A program made the position numbers and the translations under genes. From positions 1 through 64,000 of the forward strand of contig JBAXZR010000003.1 in NCBI GenBank assembly GCA_041670165.1: a stretch of 64,000 nucleotides of DNA. Reading direction: 5' to 3'. Source of the stretch: JBAXZR01 sp041670165 (GTDB lineage Bacteria > Bacillota > Clostridia > Christensenellales > UBA1242). The notes beneath the pieces are model-generated. The model searched no databases. It was not told the origin of the DNA and worked only from the letters and a program-made list of their open reading frames with translations. Below, piece by piece: positions 7,864 through 17,007 of the stretch; within the stretch, counting starts at the first letter, position 1; each line of letters begins with the position of its first letter.

Positions 7864-8388
7864 TTATTTTTTTTGATTGTAGTAGTCAGAAACTGATTTT
7901 GCTCTGTCTAAATTTATTTTTGAGTTAGGAAGGGGAGAAGCCTGCACTTCTTCCTTTTTTGGAGCAGTTTTTTTAGCTAACATTGAAGACATTAAATCTG
8001 CAGGATTTGACTTGCCACCTAGGAGTGATGAAAGAAGTGGATTGCCACCTCCACCTTTTGACATAAGCCCGCCAAGCAAAGGAAGCATAGACGCAAGCCC
8101 ACCACCTCCTTGTCCGCCACCAAGTCCACCAAGAAGCCCGCTTCCACCTAATGCACCTAAAAGTCCGCCTGTATTATTGTTTTGTTGATTTTGCTGATTA
8201 AAATTTTGTTGGTTTAAATTTTGCTGTGAATTTTCTTGGAATTGTTTTTCGCTACTTTCATTGTTAGAAAAACTAGAAGAATTTGTTTGAGTTTTGTCAT
8301 TTGCTTTGTATGTGCTACTTTTTGAATCAAAAATCAAATCTTCAGGAAAAGAACTGCTAGAAGAATATAAATTTTTATTTTCTGACAT
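7864..8388 (-). CDS. Low-complexity Gly/Gln/Asn-rich protein
   Basis: This 174-residue protein is of no family I recognise. Residues 1-50 are Ser/Asn-rich and polar, and about 50-75 is a Gln/Asn tract (NQQNFNQQNQQNNN). A Gly/Leu block with GGLLGALGGSGLLGGLGGG and GGGG runs comes next, followed by a short basic tail. There is no signal peptide or membrane anchor. The composition suggests an unstructured or self-assembling protein, with the Gly/Leu block possibly forming a hydrophobic matrix; this is inference. The start at 8388 has AAAAGGAGTG. It is divergent from the small protein and subtilisin-like protease at 8459-9942 across a symmetric leader. Confidence 0.6.
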   Translation of the reverse strand: MSENKNLYSSSSSFPEDLIFDSKSSTYKANDKTQTNSSSFSNNESSEKQFQENSQQNLNQQNFNQQNQQNNNTGGLLGALGGSGLLGGLGGGQGGGGLASMLPLLGGLMSKGGGGNPLLSSLLGGKSNPADLMSSMLAKKTAPKKEEVQASPLPNSKINLDRAKSVSDYYNQKK

Positions 8389-8390
8389 GA

Positions 8391-8455
8391 CACTCCTTTT
8401 TCATGCACTTTGAAAGCATGACTTAACATATATATTCCATGCAGTAAAAGGAGTG
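8391..8455. promoter_or_regulatory. Symmetric divergent leader with inverted Shine-Dalgarno boxes
   Basis: CACTCCTTTT (8391-8400) and AAAAGGAGTG (8446-8455) form a perfect 10-base inverted repeat. CATGCA-type sequences sit inside both arms and a TATATATA core in the middle. The two arms are the ribosome binding sites of the two divergent genes. A possible plus-strand promoter is TTGAAA (8410-8415), 17 bases, TATTCC. Confidence 0.5.
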
Positions 8456-8458
8456 ATT

Positions 8459-8785
8459 ATGAAAAGAAACTTTTTTGGAGGTAACAATAATACCTCTAAT
8501 TCGTTTGATAAGGAGAAAAGGACTCTTTTTAACAACACAAGAGCAAATGAAAACACAAAGACACCAAATTCAGAGTCAGAAGATTATTCTCAAAAATCTT
8601 ATGAAAAATATTCTGGAATGGACAAAAATCAGCTTCTTCAAGAACTTGTTGCTGAAGTTCAAAAAAGCAAAAAGAATGGAACTTTTGATCCAAAGCGAAT
8701 TGAGCAAACAATATCATCTTTGTCGCCTTTTCTTTCGAAAGAGCAAATATCAATGATGGAAGATTTGCTTGGGAGAATTAAGTGA
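8459..8785 (+). CDS. Small protein of unknown function, coupled to the protease gene
   Basis: This 108-residue protein is not recognised. The first half is Asn/Ser/Lys-rich and probably disordered. The second half is predicted helical, with MDKNQLLQELVAEVQKSKK and a C-terminal segment ISSLSPFLSKEQISMMEDLL. A GTG at 8453 is possible, but it lies inside the GGAG ribosome binding site, so the ATG at 8459 is preferred. The stop overlaps the protease start by four bases (GTGA), so the two are translationally coupled and probably act together, perhaps as partner, inhibitor or substrate of the protease. That link is inference from coupling only. Confidence 0.65.
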   Translation: MKRNFFGGNNNTSNSFDKEKRTLFNNTRANENTKTPNSESEDYSQKSYEKYSGMDKNQLLQELVAEVQKSKKNGTFDPKRIEQTISSLSPFLSKEQISMMEDLLGRIK

Positions 8786-9942
8786 GTGTTTTTGACAAAC
8801 TTGATTCAATTTTGCTTTCAACAATTGCAATGGATTTAAGTGAAGAAAAAAAAATTGATTGCATCGTTTTTGCAAAAAATTATGGTTTTGCAAAACGGTT
8901 TTTGATGCAAAAAAATGAAATAGAAATTGTTAAATATTTTCATTTTATTTCTGCGTTTGGTGTTAGAGTAAACAAAGACTCATTAATCAATTTGGCAAAT
9001 TGTTCCTATATTGATTATGTTTCTAGTGAAGCAAAAGTAACTTCTCTTATGGAAAAAAGCAAAAAAATTCTGAGAGTTGACACATTGCATTCTGCTGGTG
9101 TCCTTGGGAAAAATGTTGGAATTTGTTATATTGACACTGGAATTTCGCCACATTTGGATTTTACGCTTGCTTGCAACAGAATAAGTGGTTTTGTTGATCT
9201 TGTTCATGGAAGAAAAAATGCTTATGATGACAACGGGCATGGAACAAGTGTGGCAGGGGCTGGAAGTGGTTCAGGACTTAGATCAAATGGAAGATTTTGT
9301 GGAATTGCCCCATTAAGCAACATTTTTTCAATAAAAGCACTAGACAACAAAGGGGAAACTGGTGCAATGCGAATTTTGCAGGCAATGGAATGGGTTTATA
9401 ACAACCATGTTACTTGTGGAATAAAAGTTGTTTGTATGAGTTTTGGTAGCGAGCCAATTGGTGTTCTTGATCCAATTATGCAAGGGGCTGAATCTCTTTG
9501 GAATGATGGTGTTTGCGTTGTTGCTGCCGCTGGGAATAGTGGTCCAAATTTTGGAACTGTAAAATCTCCAGCTGTTAGCAGAAAAATTATTTCAGTCGGT
9601 GGTCTTGATGATGGCAGAAGTTCAAATAAAACACCAAAGATTGCTGATTTTTCTTCTCGTGGTCCTGCATTTGGAAGAATGAAACCAGATGTTATTGCTC
9701 CAGCAGTAAATATCAATAGTTGTTCACTTGATAAAAAAATTCCTTATTCACAAAGTAGTGGAACAAGTATTGCCACTCCTATGGTTGCTGGGCTTGCTTG
9801 TTTGCTTCTGGAAAAAAATCCCAATTTACCACCAGATGGCGTTAAAAGAATAATAACTTCAAGTGCTTCTCCAATAGTTTTTTCAAAAATGGAAGAAGGA
9901 TATGGTTTGCCTTCAGCTGAAAAATGTTTTGTTTTTAATTAA
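8782..9942 (+). CDS. Subtilisin-like serine protease (S8), probably intracellular
   Basis: This is a 386-residue subtilase. The catalytic triad is visible: D118 in YIDTGIS, H153 in DDNGHGTSVAG and S329 in SSGTSIATPMVAG. The oxyanion asparagine is in AAAGNSGPNFG. There is no signal peptide. The N-terminal 100 residues look like a compact propeptide-type domain, as in intracellular or cell-associated subtilases. The GTG start at 8782 overlaps the previous stop, and GGGAG lies upstream; a second GTG at 8786 is out of frame. In Bacillus, intracellular subtilisins degrade cytoplasmic protein in stationary phase. Here the neighbours (a Gly-rich protein and a small coupled protein) suggest a dedicated role, which I cannot name. 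Confidence 0.88.
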   Translation: MSVFDKLDSILLSTIAMDLSEEKKIDCIVFAKNYGFAKRFLMQKNEIEIVKYFHFISAFGVRVNKDSLINLANCSYIDYVSSEAKVTSLMEKSKKILRVDTLHSAGVLGKNVGICYIDTGISPHLDFTLACNRISGFVDLVHGRKNAYDDNGHGTSVAGAGSGSGLRSNGRFCGIAPLSNIFSIKALDNKGETGAMRILQAMEWVYNNHVTCGIKVVCMSFGSEPIGVLDPIMQGAESLWNDGVCVVAAAGNSGPNFGTVKSPAVSRKIISVGGLDDGRSSNKTPKIADFSSRGPAFGRMKPDVIAPAVNINSCSLDKKIPYSQSSGTSIATPMVAGLACLLLEKNPNLPPDGVKRIITSSASPIVFSKMEEGYGLPSAEKCFVFN

Positions 9943-10048
9943 GAATTCTGTTGTAGAAGAAATAATTAAACATTTATTTTGATGCTTTATTTATTAAAAT
10001 TAATATAACATTTGCTTAATTTGTTAGTTTTATGATAAACTACCTTAT

Positions 10049-10666
10049 ATGAGAAAAAATGCTAAGAAAAAGGGCAGCTTTGCTAAATTTTTATTTGGAT
10101 TTATAATTTTTTTAATTATAAGTTCAGTTTTGGTCTCTACAGCTTTGTCATTTTTAAATTATTCTACAAACCAAAAAGCCTTTGAAAACTTTGGATATTT
10201 TGATGAAAATGGTTTCATTAATGAACAATCAGAGCTTACAAATTTTAAATTTGGTTTTTCTTCATTTGACACAAATGGTTGTGGGTCAATAGCTTTGTAC
10301 AATGTTTTGAAACTTGCTAACAAAACCGAAACCTTGCCAAATATAATTAAACAAATGGATTTGTATGGTCAAAATGCTTTTGGATATTTAGGTACAAATC
10401 CAGTTTCAATGGTTTTCTATTTAAGAAGTAAAGGCATTGATGCGTCGATAACCTTTAACAAAAGTGAATTTAATTCTTTTGCATCAACTTCAAATGCTTC
10501 AATTTTTTGTTCTCTTTCTTTTTCTGGTGGTCATTATCAAGTTTTGCATTCAGAAAATGAAGGTGTTTTTCAAACATTGAATCCAAAGTCAAGCAAAACC
10601 ATGCAAGAACTTCTTGCTGAAACCGACACATCTTTTCTTCATTTTTTGATTTATACCAAGTTTTAA
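10049..10666 (+). CDS. Membrane-anchored C39-like cysteine peptidase domain protein
   Basis: The 205-residue protein has a basic N-terminus and one membrane segment at about residues 13-35 (FLFGFIIFLIISSVLVSTAL). A papain-like C39 module follows on the outside, with Cys78 in NGCGSIALYNVL, His162 in GGHYQVL, and a following LNPKS that can supply the third residue. The layout resembles peptidase C39-like family 2 proteins, which may be peptidases or substrate-binding relatives. The start has no Shine-Dalgarno sequence; a TATGAT lies 12 bases upstream, so the mRNA leader would be only a few bases. The gene is monocistronic. Catalytic activity is plausible but unproven. Confidence 0.7.
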   Translation: MRKNAKKKGSFAKFLFGFIIFLIISSVLVSTALSFLNYSTNQKAFENFGYFDENGFINEQSELTNFKFGFSSFDTNGCGSIALYNVLKLANKTETLPNIIKQMDLYGQNAFGYLGTNPVSMVFYLRSKGIDASITFNKSEFNSFASTSNASIFCSLSFSGGHYQVLHSENEGVFQTLNPKSSKTMQELLAETDTSFLHFLIYTKF

Positions 10667-10750
10667 ATATATAATTTTTTAAATTTTAAAAAATTATCTT
10701 ATATAAATTATACTTTTTTCTTTTTTTTTACCCTTATTTTTTTCATTTAA

Positions 10751-11800
10751 TTATTTTGACCATTTTTTTATCTCTTTGAGAATATTTTCACAACCACTTG
10801 TTTTGGAAGCATTTTGCATTGAAAGAATCAGAGAGTCTTTGTTTTTAAACAGCTCTTCAATTTTTTCGACTAGTGTTTTTGATGTTAAATTTTCTTGTGG
10901 CAAAACATGAGCATAGTTATGTTTTTTAAAATCTTCAGCATTTTCAATTTGATCGCCTCGTGATGATGCTTTTGAAAGTGGAATGAGTAGCATGGGTTTT
11001 TTAAGTGCTAAAAGCTCAAAGATTGCATTTGAACCACTTCGACAAACAACAATATTTGCATATGCAAAAAAATCTTCAATGTGATTTGTGAATTCAATTT
11101 GATAAACTGAATCTTTGCTTATTTTTTCATCAATATTGCCTTTTCCTGTTATATGAATGATATTGTATTTTTTAATTATATTTGGTAAAGCTTCACGAAG
11201 AGAATTGTTAATTGCCTTTGCTCCAAGGCTTCCGCCAAAAACCAAAATGACAGGCTTTTTGTTTTTAAATCCACATTCTTTTTCTGCTTTATCAAGGCTT
11301 CCTTTAAACAAAGATTGCCTTATTGGTGAACCTGTGTAAACACCTTTTGAAGTTGAAAGGGCAGTTTGCTTGAAGCTTGTGCAAAGACATGAAGAAAACT
11401 TTAAACAAATTTTGTTAGCAAGCCCCAAAGAATAATCTGATTCATGGCTTACGACTGGTATTTTTAACATTTTAGAAGCAATTACAACTGGCACAGCAAC
11501 AAAACCGCCTTTAGAAAAAACACAAGCAGGTTTGATACTTTTTAAAATTTTTCTTGCTTGGAAAATACCTTTAAGCAATTTAAAAGGTATTAACAAGTTT
11601 TTTAAAGATAATCTTCTTTCTAGTTTAGCTGAAGTAATTTCATAAAAAGGAATGTTAGTTGTTTTTTTAACAAGTTCTTTTTCCATGCCGTTTGTTCCAA
11701 TGTAAAAAACATTATATTCTTTGTTTAAATATGGTAAAAGAGCAATGTTTGGCATTATATGTCCTGCTGTTCCTCCGCCTGTTAAAACAATATTTTTCAT
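10751..11800 (-). CDS. murG: UDP-GlcNAc:lipid I N-acetylglucosaminyltransferase
   Basis: MurG adds GlcNAc from UDP-GlcNAc to lipid I, making lipid II at the cytoplasmic face of the membrane. The 349 residues begin with the glycine-rich GGGTAGHIMP. A second glycine motif (VFGGSLGAKAIN) and the UDP-GlcNAc-binding signature SGSNAIFELLALKKPMLLIP follow, as in a GT28 fold with two Rossmann halves. Length is normal. The start codon at 11800 has GAGAGG upstream. Unusually it is not in a division and cell wall (dcw) cluster: it stands alone on the minus strand between the C39-like gene and the topoisomerase pair. Identification is firm. Confidence 0.95.
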   Translation of the reverse strand: MKNIVLTGGGTAGHIMPNIALLPYLNKEYNVFYIGTNGMEKELVKKTTNIPFYEITSAKLERRLSLKNLLIPFKLLKGIFQARKILKSIKPACVFSKGGFVAVPVVIASKMLKIPVVSHESDYSLGLANKICLKFSSCLCTSFKQTALSTSKGVYTGSPIRQSLFKGSLDKAEKECGFKNKKPVILVFGGSLGAKAINNSLREALPNIIKKYNIIHITGKGNIDEKISKDSVYQIEFTNHIEDFFAYANIVVCRSGSNAIFELLALKKPMLLIPLSKASSRGDQIENAEDFKKHNYAHVLPQENLTSKTLVEKIEELFKNKDSLILSMQNASKTSGCENILKEIKKWSK

Positions 11801-11883
11801 TTTTTTGCCTCTCTTGTTATGCTATGCAAAAATGAATTGTTAATGCATTTATAGCATAAAAATAAATCAATTTTTGTCCGTGG

Positions 11884-11911
11884 TTGACAAATTGGGGCAA
11901 TATGTTAAAAT
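11884..11911 (+). promoter_or_regulatory. Sigma-A promoter of the topoisomerase operon
   Basis: TTGACA (11884-11889), 16 bases, and TAAAAT (11906-11911) with a TATG just before give a leader of about 75 bases ahead of the subunit B gene. Confidence 0.7.
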
Positions 11912-11992
11912 TTAAAGAATCAATTAAAGCTCATTAGTGTTATGATTAACAAAAAATTAATTATAAGATTTCAACATGTATAGGAGAAAATA

Positions 11993-13951
11993 ATGCCAAA
12001 ATCATACGACTCAAAAGACATTGTGATACTTGAAGGACTAGATGCTGTTCGTTTGCGTCCCGGAATGTATATTGGAACAACTGGACAAAAGGGCATGCAC
12101 CATTTGCTTTGGGAAATTGTTGATAATTCAATCGATGAAATTTCAAATGGCTTTGGTGATAAAATAACTATTACACTTCACTCAGATGGAAGTGCTAGTG
12201 TTGAAGATAATGGCAGGGGAATTCCTGTTGATATTCACCCAGTTCTTAAAAAATCTGGTGTTGAAGTTGTTTTTACAAAGCTTCACGCAGGTGGAAAATT
12301 TGATAACGGAAATTACAATTTTTCAGGTGGTTTACATGGTGTTGGTGCTTCGGTCGCCAATGCACTTTCTAGTTGGCTTAAAGTTACAGTTTTAAGAAAT
12401 GGTAAAAAATATTTCATGGAATTTGAAAGCACTGAAGATTCTAAGGGTAAAATTCACAGTGGAATTCCAAAATCTCCGCTAGAAGAAATTGGAACAAGCA
12501 CCACGACTGGAACAATTGTAAGATTTATGCCTGATGAACGAGTTTTTAAAGATGCAGAATTTTCTTTTGATATCATTTCAAGACGCCTTAAAGAACTTGC
12601 ATTTTTAAACAAAGGCATCAACCTCATTTTTATTGATGAAAAAAATAATCAAAGAATTGATTATTATTATAAAGGTGGAATTGCTGATTTCACTGCTTAC
12701 TTAAACGAAGGCAAAAACAAAATGTATGAACCAGTTGTTTTTGTGAGTGGACAATCTCAAAGGCTTCTACTTGAACTTGCTTTTCAACACACTGATTCAT
12801 TTACTGAAAACATTTTTTCATATGTTAACAACATTCCAACAACAGAGGGTGGAACACATGAAACAGGATTAAAATCCGCTTTGACAAAAGTGTTTAATGA
12901 TGTTGCCAGAAAACTTGGATTACTTAAAGATAAAGAAGATAATCTTTTAGGTGAGGATTTTAGGGAAGGTATCACTCTTGTCCTGTCAATTAAAATGCAA
13001 GAATGTCAATTTGAAGGTCAAACAAAAACAAAGCTTGGAAATCCTGAAGCAAAAATTGAAGTTGAAAACATTGTGTCAGTTGCACTTGCTAAATTTTTAG
13101 ATGGCAAAGACAAAACAAAAATTATTGAATCAATCATTACAAAAGCAAAGGGTGCTGCAAAAGTTCGTGAAGCTTCCAAAAAAGCAAAAGACTTGGCTCG
13201 ACAAAGAAACAGTGTTGACAATTATAATCTTGTTGGAAAATTGTCGGCTTGTTCAAGTAGAAAAAGTGAACTATGCGAAATGTTTATTGTTGAGGGAGAT
13301 AGTGCGGGTGGAAGTGCAAAACAGGCAAGGGACAGAACTTTTCAAGCAATTCTTCCACTCAAAGGTAAACCTCTTAATGCTGAGAAAAAAAGATTGGATC
13401 AAGTGCTTGCAAATGAAGAAATAAGAACAATTATTTCAGCTCTAGAAACAAGCATTGGTGAAGACTTTAATGCAAGTTATCTTAGATATGATAAAATTAT
13501 TATTTTGTCCGATGCCGATCAAGATGGAGCACATATCAGGGCAATACTTTTAACATTTTTCTTTAGATACATGCGTGAATTAATTAATTCTGGACATGTT
13601 TACATTGGTTTGCCACCACTTTACAAGGTTTATCGAAAAGATACTGTTTTATATGTATATTCAGATGCTGAACTTCCTGAAGCAATACAAAAAATTGGTA
13701 AGGGATATGCAATTCAAAGATATAAAGGTCTCGGAGAAATGAATCCTGAACAACTTTGGGAAACAACCATGGATCCACAGAAACGCACTCTTGTTCAAGT
13801 TACAATTGATGATGCTGCTGATGCTGAAAGAATGATTACAACTCTTATGGGTGATGATATTGACTCAAGAAAAGAATATATTTCCCAGCACGCAAATTTC
13901 AATAGAAAAGATGACTTTCTTGAAAAAATAAAATTTGAAGAAAACGCATAA
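11993..13951 (+). CDS. parE: Type II DNA topoisomerase subunit B (topoisomerase IV-like ParE / GyrB)
   Basis: This is the ATPase subunit of a type IIA topoisomerase, 652 residues. The GHKL ATPase domain shows EIVDNSIDE, DNGRGIPVD and GGLHGVGASVAN. A transducer domain follows, then the TOPRIM domain with EGDSAGG at about residue 434 and DADQDGAH at about 507, ending in the conserved QLWETTMDP and TTLMGDD block. The ATG at 11993 has AGGAG. Subunit A follows after 24 bases, so they form one operon. GyrB and ParE are hard to separate by eye. I favour topoisomerase IV because the partner lacks a GyrA box and because no dnaA/recF context is present. Role: chromosome decatenation and relaxation. Confidence 0.75.
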   Translation: MPKSYDSKDIVILEGLDAVRLRPGMYIGTTGQKGMHHLLWEIVDNSIDEISNGFGDKITITLHSDGSASVEDNGRGIPVDIHPVLKKSGVEVVFTKLHAGGKFDNGNYNFSGGLHGVGASVANALSSWLKVTVLRNGKKYFMEFESTEDSKGKIHSGIPKSPLEEIGTSTTTGTIVRFMPDERVFKDAEFSFDIISRRLKELAFLNKGINLIFIDEKNNQRIDYYYKGGIADFTAYLNEGKNKMYEPVVFVSGQSQRLLLELAFQHTDSFTENIFSYVNNIPTTEGGTHETGLKSALTKVFNDVARKLGLLKDKEDNLLGEDFREGITLVLSIKMQECQFEGQTKTKLGNPEAKIEVENIVSVALAKFLDGKDKTKIIESIITKAKGAAKVREASKKAKDLARQRNSVDNYNLVGKLSACSSRKSELCEMFIVEGDSAGGSAKQARDRTFQAILPLKGKPLNAEKKRLDQVLANEEIRTIISALETSIGEDFNASYLRYDKIIILSDADQDGAHIRAILLTFFFRYMRELINSGHVYIGLPPLYKVYRKDTVLYVYSDAELPEAIQKIGKGYAIQRYKGLGEMNPEQLWETTMDPQKRTLVQVTIDDAADAERMITTLMGDDIDSRKEYISQHANFNRKDDFLEKIKFEENA

Positions 13952-13975
13952 TAAATTTTTTAGTAGGAGAAACTG

Positions 13976-16690
13976 ATGGACAATCACGACAACGAAAAAA
14001 AGACAAAGCAAGAGAAAGAATTGCCAACTCAATTTTCTATTGAAGACTTGAGAAGACAAATTGATCAAACAATCAAAGAAACTTCAAATATGATTAAAGA
14101 TCATAAAACTCTTGAAGAACTTGAAACTGGCAAGTCTATTCCAAAGCCAAAGATTTCTAAGCCAAAAGCTGAGCAAATTTCTGGCGATGTTTTTGCTGAA
14201 AAAAATGAAAGCGAAAAAGTTTTTATTTCTAAAGAAGAAAACAAAGTTTCAACTGAGCCTAAAAAACAAAGATTTTCAGATAAGATTGAAATTAAATATG
14301 GTATCGCAATAAAAAGCCTTGAACAAGTTCTTCATGAATCAATGATTCCATACACAGAACATGTTGTTATGGAGAGAGCTCTCCCAAGAGTTGAAGATGG
14401 ACTTAAACCCGTTCAAAGGCGTATACTTTTCACAATGCTTGAACTTAATCTTGAACCAGACAAGGCATTTCGTAAATCAGCTCGTATTGTTGGTGATTGC
14501 ATGGGTAAATATCACCCACATGGCGACAGCAGTGTTTACGATGCAATGGTAAGAATGGCACAAGATTACAACATGGGTGCAACTCTTGTTCACGGACATG
14601 GTAACTTTGGTTCAATTGATGGCGACTCGGCGGCGGCTATGAGATATACAGAAGCAAAATTGACACCACTTGCCATGGAAATTTTAAGAGATTTAGAAAA
14701 AAATACTGTTCCTTGGCAATTGAATTTTGATGATACCATCAAAGAACCTATGCTTTTGCCAGCAAAATTCCCAAATCTTCTAGTTAATGGTGCAAATGGT
14801 ATTGCAGTTGGTGTTGCAACAAACATTCCTACTCACAATCTCTCAGAAGTGATTGATGGTGTAGTTTCGTATATCGCAAATCCTGACATTACCCTTGAAT
14901 CTATGATGAGAATTATTCCTGCACCAGATTTTCCTACAGGTGGAACAATTATTGCAGGTGAAGAACTTGAACAAGCATATAGAACAGGAAAGGGTAGAAT
15001 TGTTGAAAGAGCAAATTTTCACATTGAAAATCAAGGTGATAAGCTTTGCATTGTTATAACAGAAATGCCTTATCAAACAAACAAGGCTCAACTTCTTCAA
15101 AAAATTGCAGAACTTGAACAAGAGGGCAAGGGTGCACTTTCTCAAATTCAAGAAATTCGTGATGAATCTGATCGCAACGGAATGAGAGCGGTTATTAGGC
15201 TTAAAAAAGAATGTGATGTTAAAGCAGTTGTTGAAAGCTTGCTTAAGTACACGGGTTTGCAAACTTCTTTTGCAATCAATATGGTTGCAATTGCTGATGG
15301 AAAGCCAAGACAGATGGGATTAATTGAGCTCATTTCTTATTACACAGAATTTCAAAGAGGTGTTGTCCTTTCTCGTAGCAAATTCGATTTGAACGAAGCA
15401 ACAACAAGAGCTCATATCATTCAAGGACTTATCATCGCAATTAAAAATATTGATGAAGTTATTGCCATAATTAAAAGCTCTTCAAGTGTTTTTGAAGCAA
15501 AACAAAATCTTAAGTCAAGATTTATACTTTCTGAAGCACAAGCTCAAGCAATTTTGGATATGAGACTTGCAAGACTTACTAATCTTGAAGTAAAAAAACT
15601 TGAAGAAGAATTTGATGATTTGCAAATAAAAATTGCACATTTAAAAGAAATTGTTGCAAGCAAAAGAATGCAACTTAACATTGTCAGAGAAGAACTGCTT
15701 GAAATCAAAAAGAAATTTGGCGAAAAAAGAAAAAGTAAAATTGTGTATTCTTTTGACCTTGATGAAAGTATTGAGTCTGGCGAAAGTACTGTTGAAAGTA
15801 AACCTATTTATCTTGGAATCACAGCTCTTGGAACAATTAAAAAAATGCAACCAAAAAGTTATACTATGGCTCAAAGAGAACTTTGTGAAGGAAGCGACCT
15901 TTCAGAAATTCATTTGGCAATTTTGGACACAACAACAGATTCAAATGTTTATGTTTTTACAAAATTAGGTTTATGTTTAAAACTCAATTTTGAAAAATTA
16001 AATGATATGAAATGGCGTGATAAAGGTGTTTCATTAAAAGATTTGGATTCTTCAGTAACGGGCGAAGATATTGCAGTGTCATTTGTGACAATTGCTGATG
16101 AAGATTTGCAGAAAAACATTGTTTTCCTTACTCATAATGGACTTATTAAAAAGAGTCCTGTAAGTGAATATCAAATGAAAAAATCTTGCATTCAAGCAAT
16201 TAAATTGAAAAAAGATGATTATGTTCTTGATGTATCTTTAGAAAAAAGTGGATTTGATGCCTTAATTGTTTCTTCTGGTGGTATGGCTGTTCGTTTTGAA
16301 ACGGCTGATGTGCCACTTCAAAACAGAGTTTCTTCCGGAGTTAAAGCAATTACACTTGAGCAAAAAGAAACATGCATTTTTGGAAGTTTAGCTGATAATG
16401 ACACAAATGTTGCACTTCTCACAAACAGGGCTTTTGCCAAAAAATTTGCAGTAAGTGAACTAGAAAAAATGACCCGTGGAAGAAAAGGAAGCAGGGTGAT
16501 TAAATTTGAAGATAATGGAACGAGTTTAATTTTTGCTTGTAAAGCGGATAACAATCACTCACTTGCAATGCAATCAGCTGGCAAATTTGAAGGAAGAGAA
16601 TTTTCAAAAATAGCTTTTGAATCAAGGCTTTCAAAAGGCAAGCAAATTTCTAGAGAAAAAATTGTTTCATCTTTTGTTTTTTCAAAATAA
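13976..16690 (+). CDS. parC: Type II DNA topoisomerase subunit A (topoisomerase IV-like ParC / GyrA) with N-terminal extension
   Basis: This 904-residue breakage-reunion subunit has the quinolone-binding region YHPHGDSSVYDAMVRMAQD, with Ser and Asp at the positions that resistance mutations usually change, so it looks like a susceptible form. The catalytic tyrosine is Y224 (AMRYTEAK). A coiled-coil gate (about 500-560) and a C-terminal beta-pinwheel of degenerate blades follow. No canonical GyrA box (QRRGGKG) is present; the nearest is TRGRKGS near the end. That favours topoisomerase IV over gyrase. The first 100 residues are a charged, Lys/Glu-rich extension not found in standard members, and probably disordered. 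The start has TAGGAGAAACTG in place. It is the second gene of the operon. Confidence 0.75.
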   Translation: MDNHDNEKKTKQEKELPTQFSIEDLRRQIDQTIKETSNMIKDHKTLEELETGKSIPKPKISKPKAEQISGDVFAEKNESEKVFISKEENKVSTEPKKQRFSDKIEIKYGIAIKSLEQVLHESMIPYTEHVVMERALPRVEDGLKPVQRRILFTMLELNLEPDKAFRKSARIVGDCMGKYHPHGDSSVYDAMVRMAQDYNMGATLVHGHGNFGSIDGDSAAAMRYTEAKLTPLAMEILRDLEKNTVPWQLNFDDTIKEPMLLPAKFPNLLVNGANGIAVGVATNIPTHNLSEVIDGVVSYIANPDITLESMMRIIPAPDFPTGGTIIAGEELEQAYRTGKGRIVERANFHIENQGDKLCIVITEMPYQTNKAQLLQKIAELEQEGKGALSQIQEIRDESDRNGMRAVIRLKKECDVKAVVESLLKYTGLQTSFAINMVAIADGKPRQMGLIELISYYTEFQRGVVLSRSKFDLNEATTRAHIIQGLIIAIKNIDEVIAIIKSSSSVFEAKQNLKSRFILSEAQAQAILDMRLARLTNLEVKKLEEEFDDLQIKIAHLKEIVASKRMQLNIVREELLEIKKKFGEKRKSKIVYSFDLDESIESGESTVESKPIYLGITALGTIKKMQPKSYTMAQRELCEGSDLSEIHLAILDTTTDSNVYVFTKLGLCLKLNFEKLNDMKWRDKGVSLKDLDSSVTGEDIAVSFVTIADEDLQKNIVFLTHNGLIKKSPVSEYQMKKSCIQAIKLKKDDYVLDVSLEKSGFDALIVSSGGMAVRFETADVPLQNRVSSGVKAITLEQKETCIFGSLADNDTNVALLTNRAFAKKFAVSELEKMTRGRKGSRVIKFEDNGTSLIFACKADNNHSLAMQSAGKFEGREFSKIAFESRLSKGKQISREKIVSSFVFSK

Positions 16691-16712
16691 AAAGTTTTAA
16701 AAATGATTTTAA

Positions 16713-16749
16713 GACGATATTTACTTTAATTAGTATTATCGTTTTTTTT
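16713..16749 (+). terminator. Terminator of the topoisomerase operon
   Basis: The stem ACGATA..TACT / AGTA..TATCGT has one internal mismatch and is followed by a run of eight T's. Confidence 0.65.
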
Positions 16750-16945
16750 ATTATTTTTTACTGCAACTAATTTATACAAGAATCAAAGTCACATCTAAAC
16801 AAAGTTTTTATGAAAAACACTTTTTTATTATTAAAAGCAAATATATGACTTGATTGTATTTTTGTGAATATTAATCGCTCAAAAGAAGCATGATAAATTT
16901 TATCTAAATAAATCTAAAAATATAATAGAAAATGTCGAAAATTGT

Positions 16946-16974
16946 TTGACATACCAATTTGTTTTTGATAATAT
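16946..16974 (+). promoter_or_regulatory. Strong sigma-A promoter of the LRR protein gene
   Basis: TTGACA (16946-16951), 17 bases, and TAATAT (16969-16974) predict a start near 16981. Nothing else is visible in the stretch 16750-16945. Confidence 0.8.
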
Positions 16975-17007
16975 TTGTTTAGAAAAATAGAAATAATTTT
17001 ATTTTCC

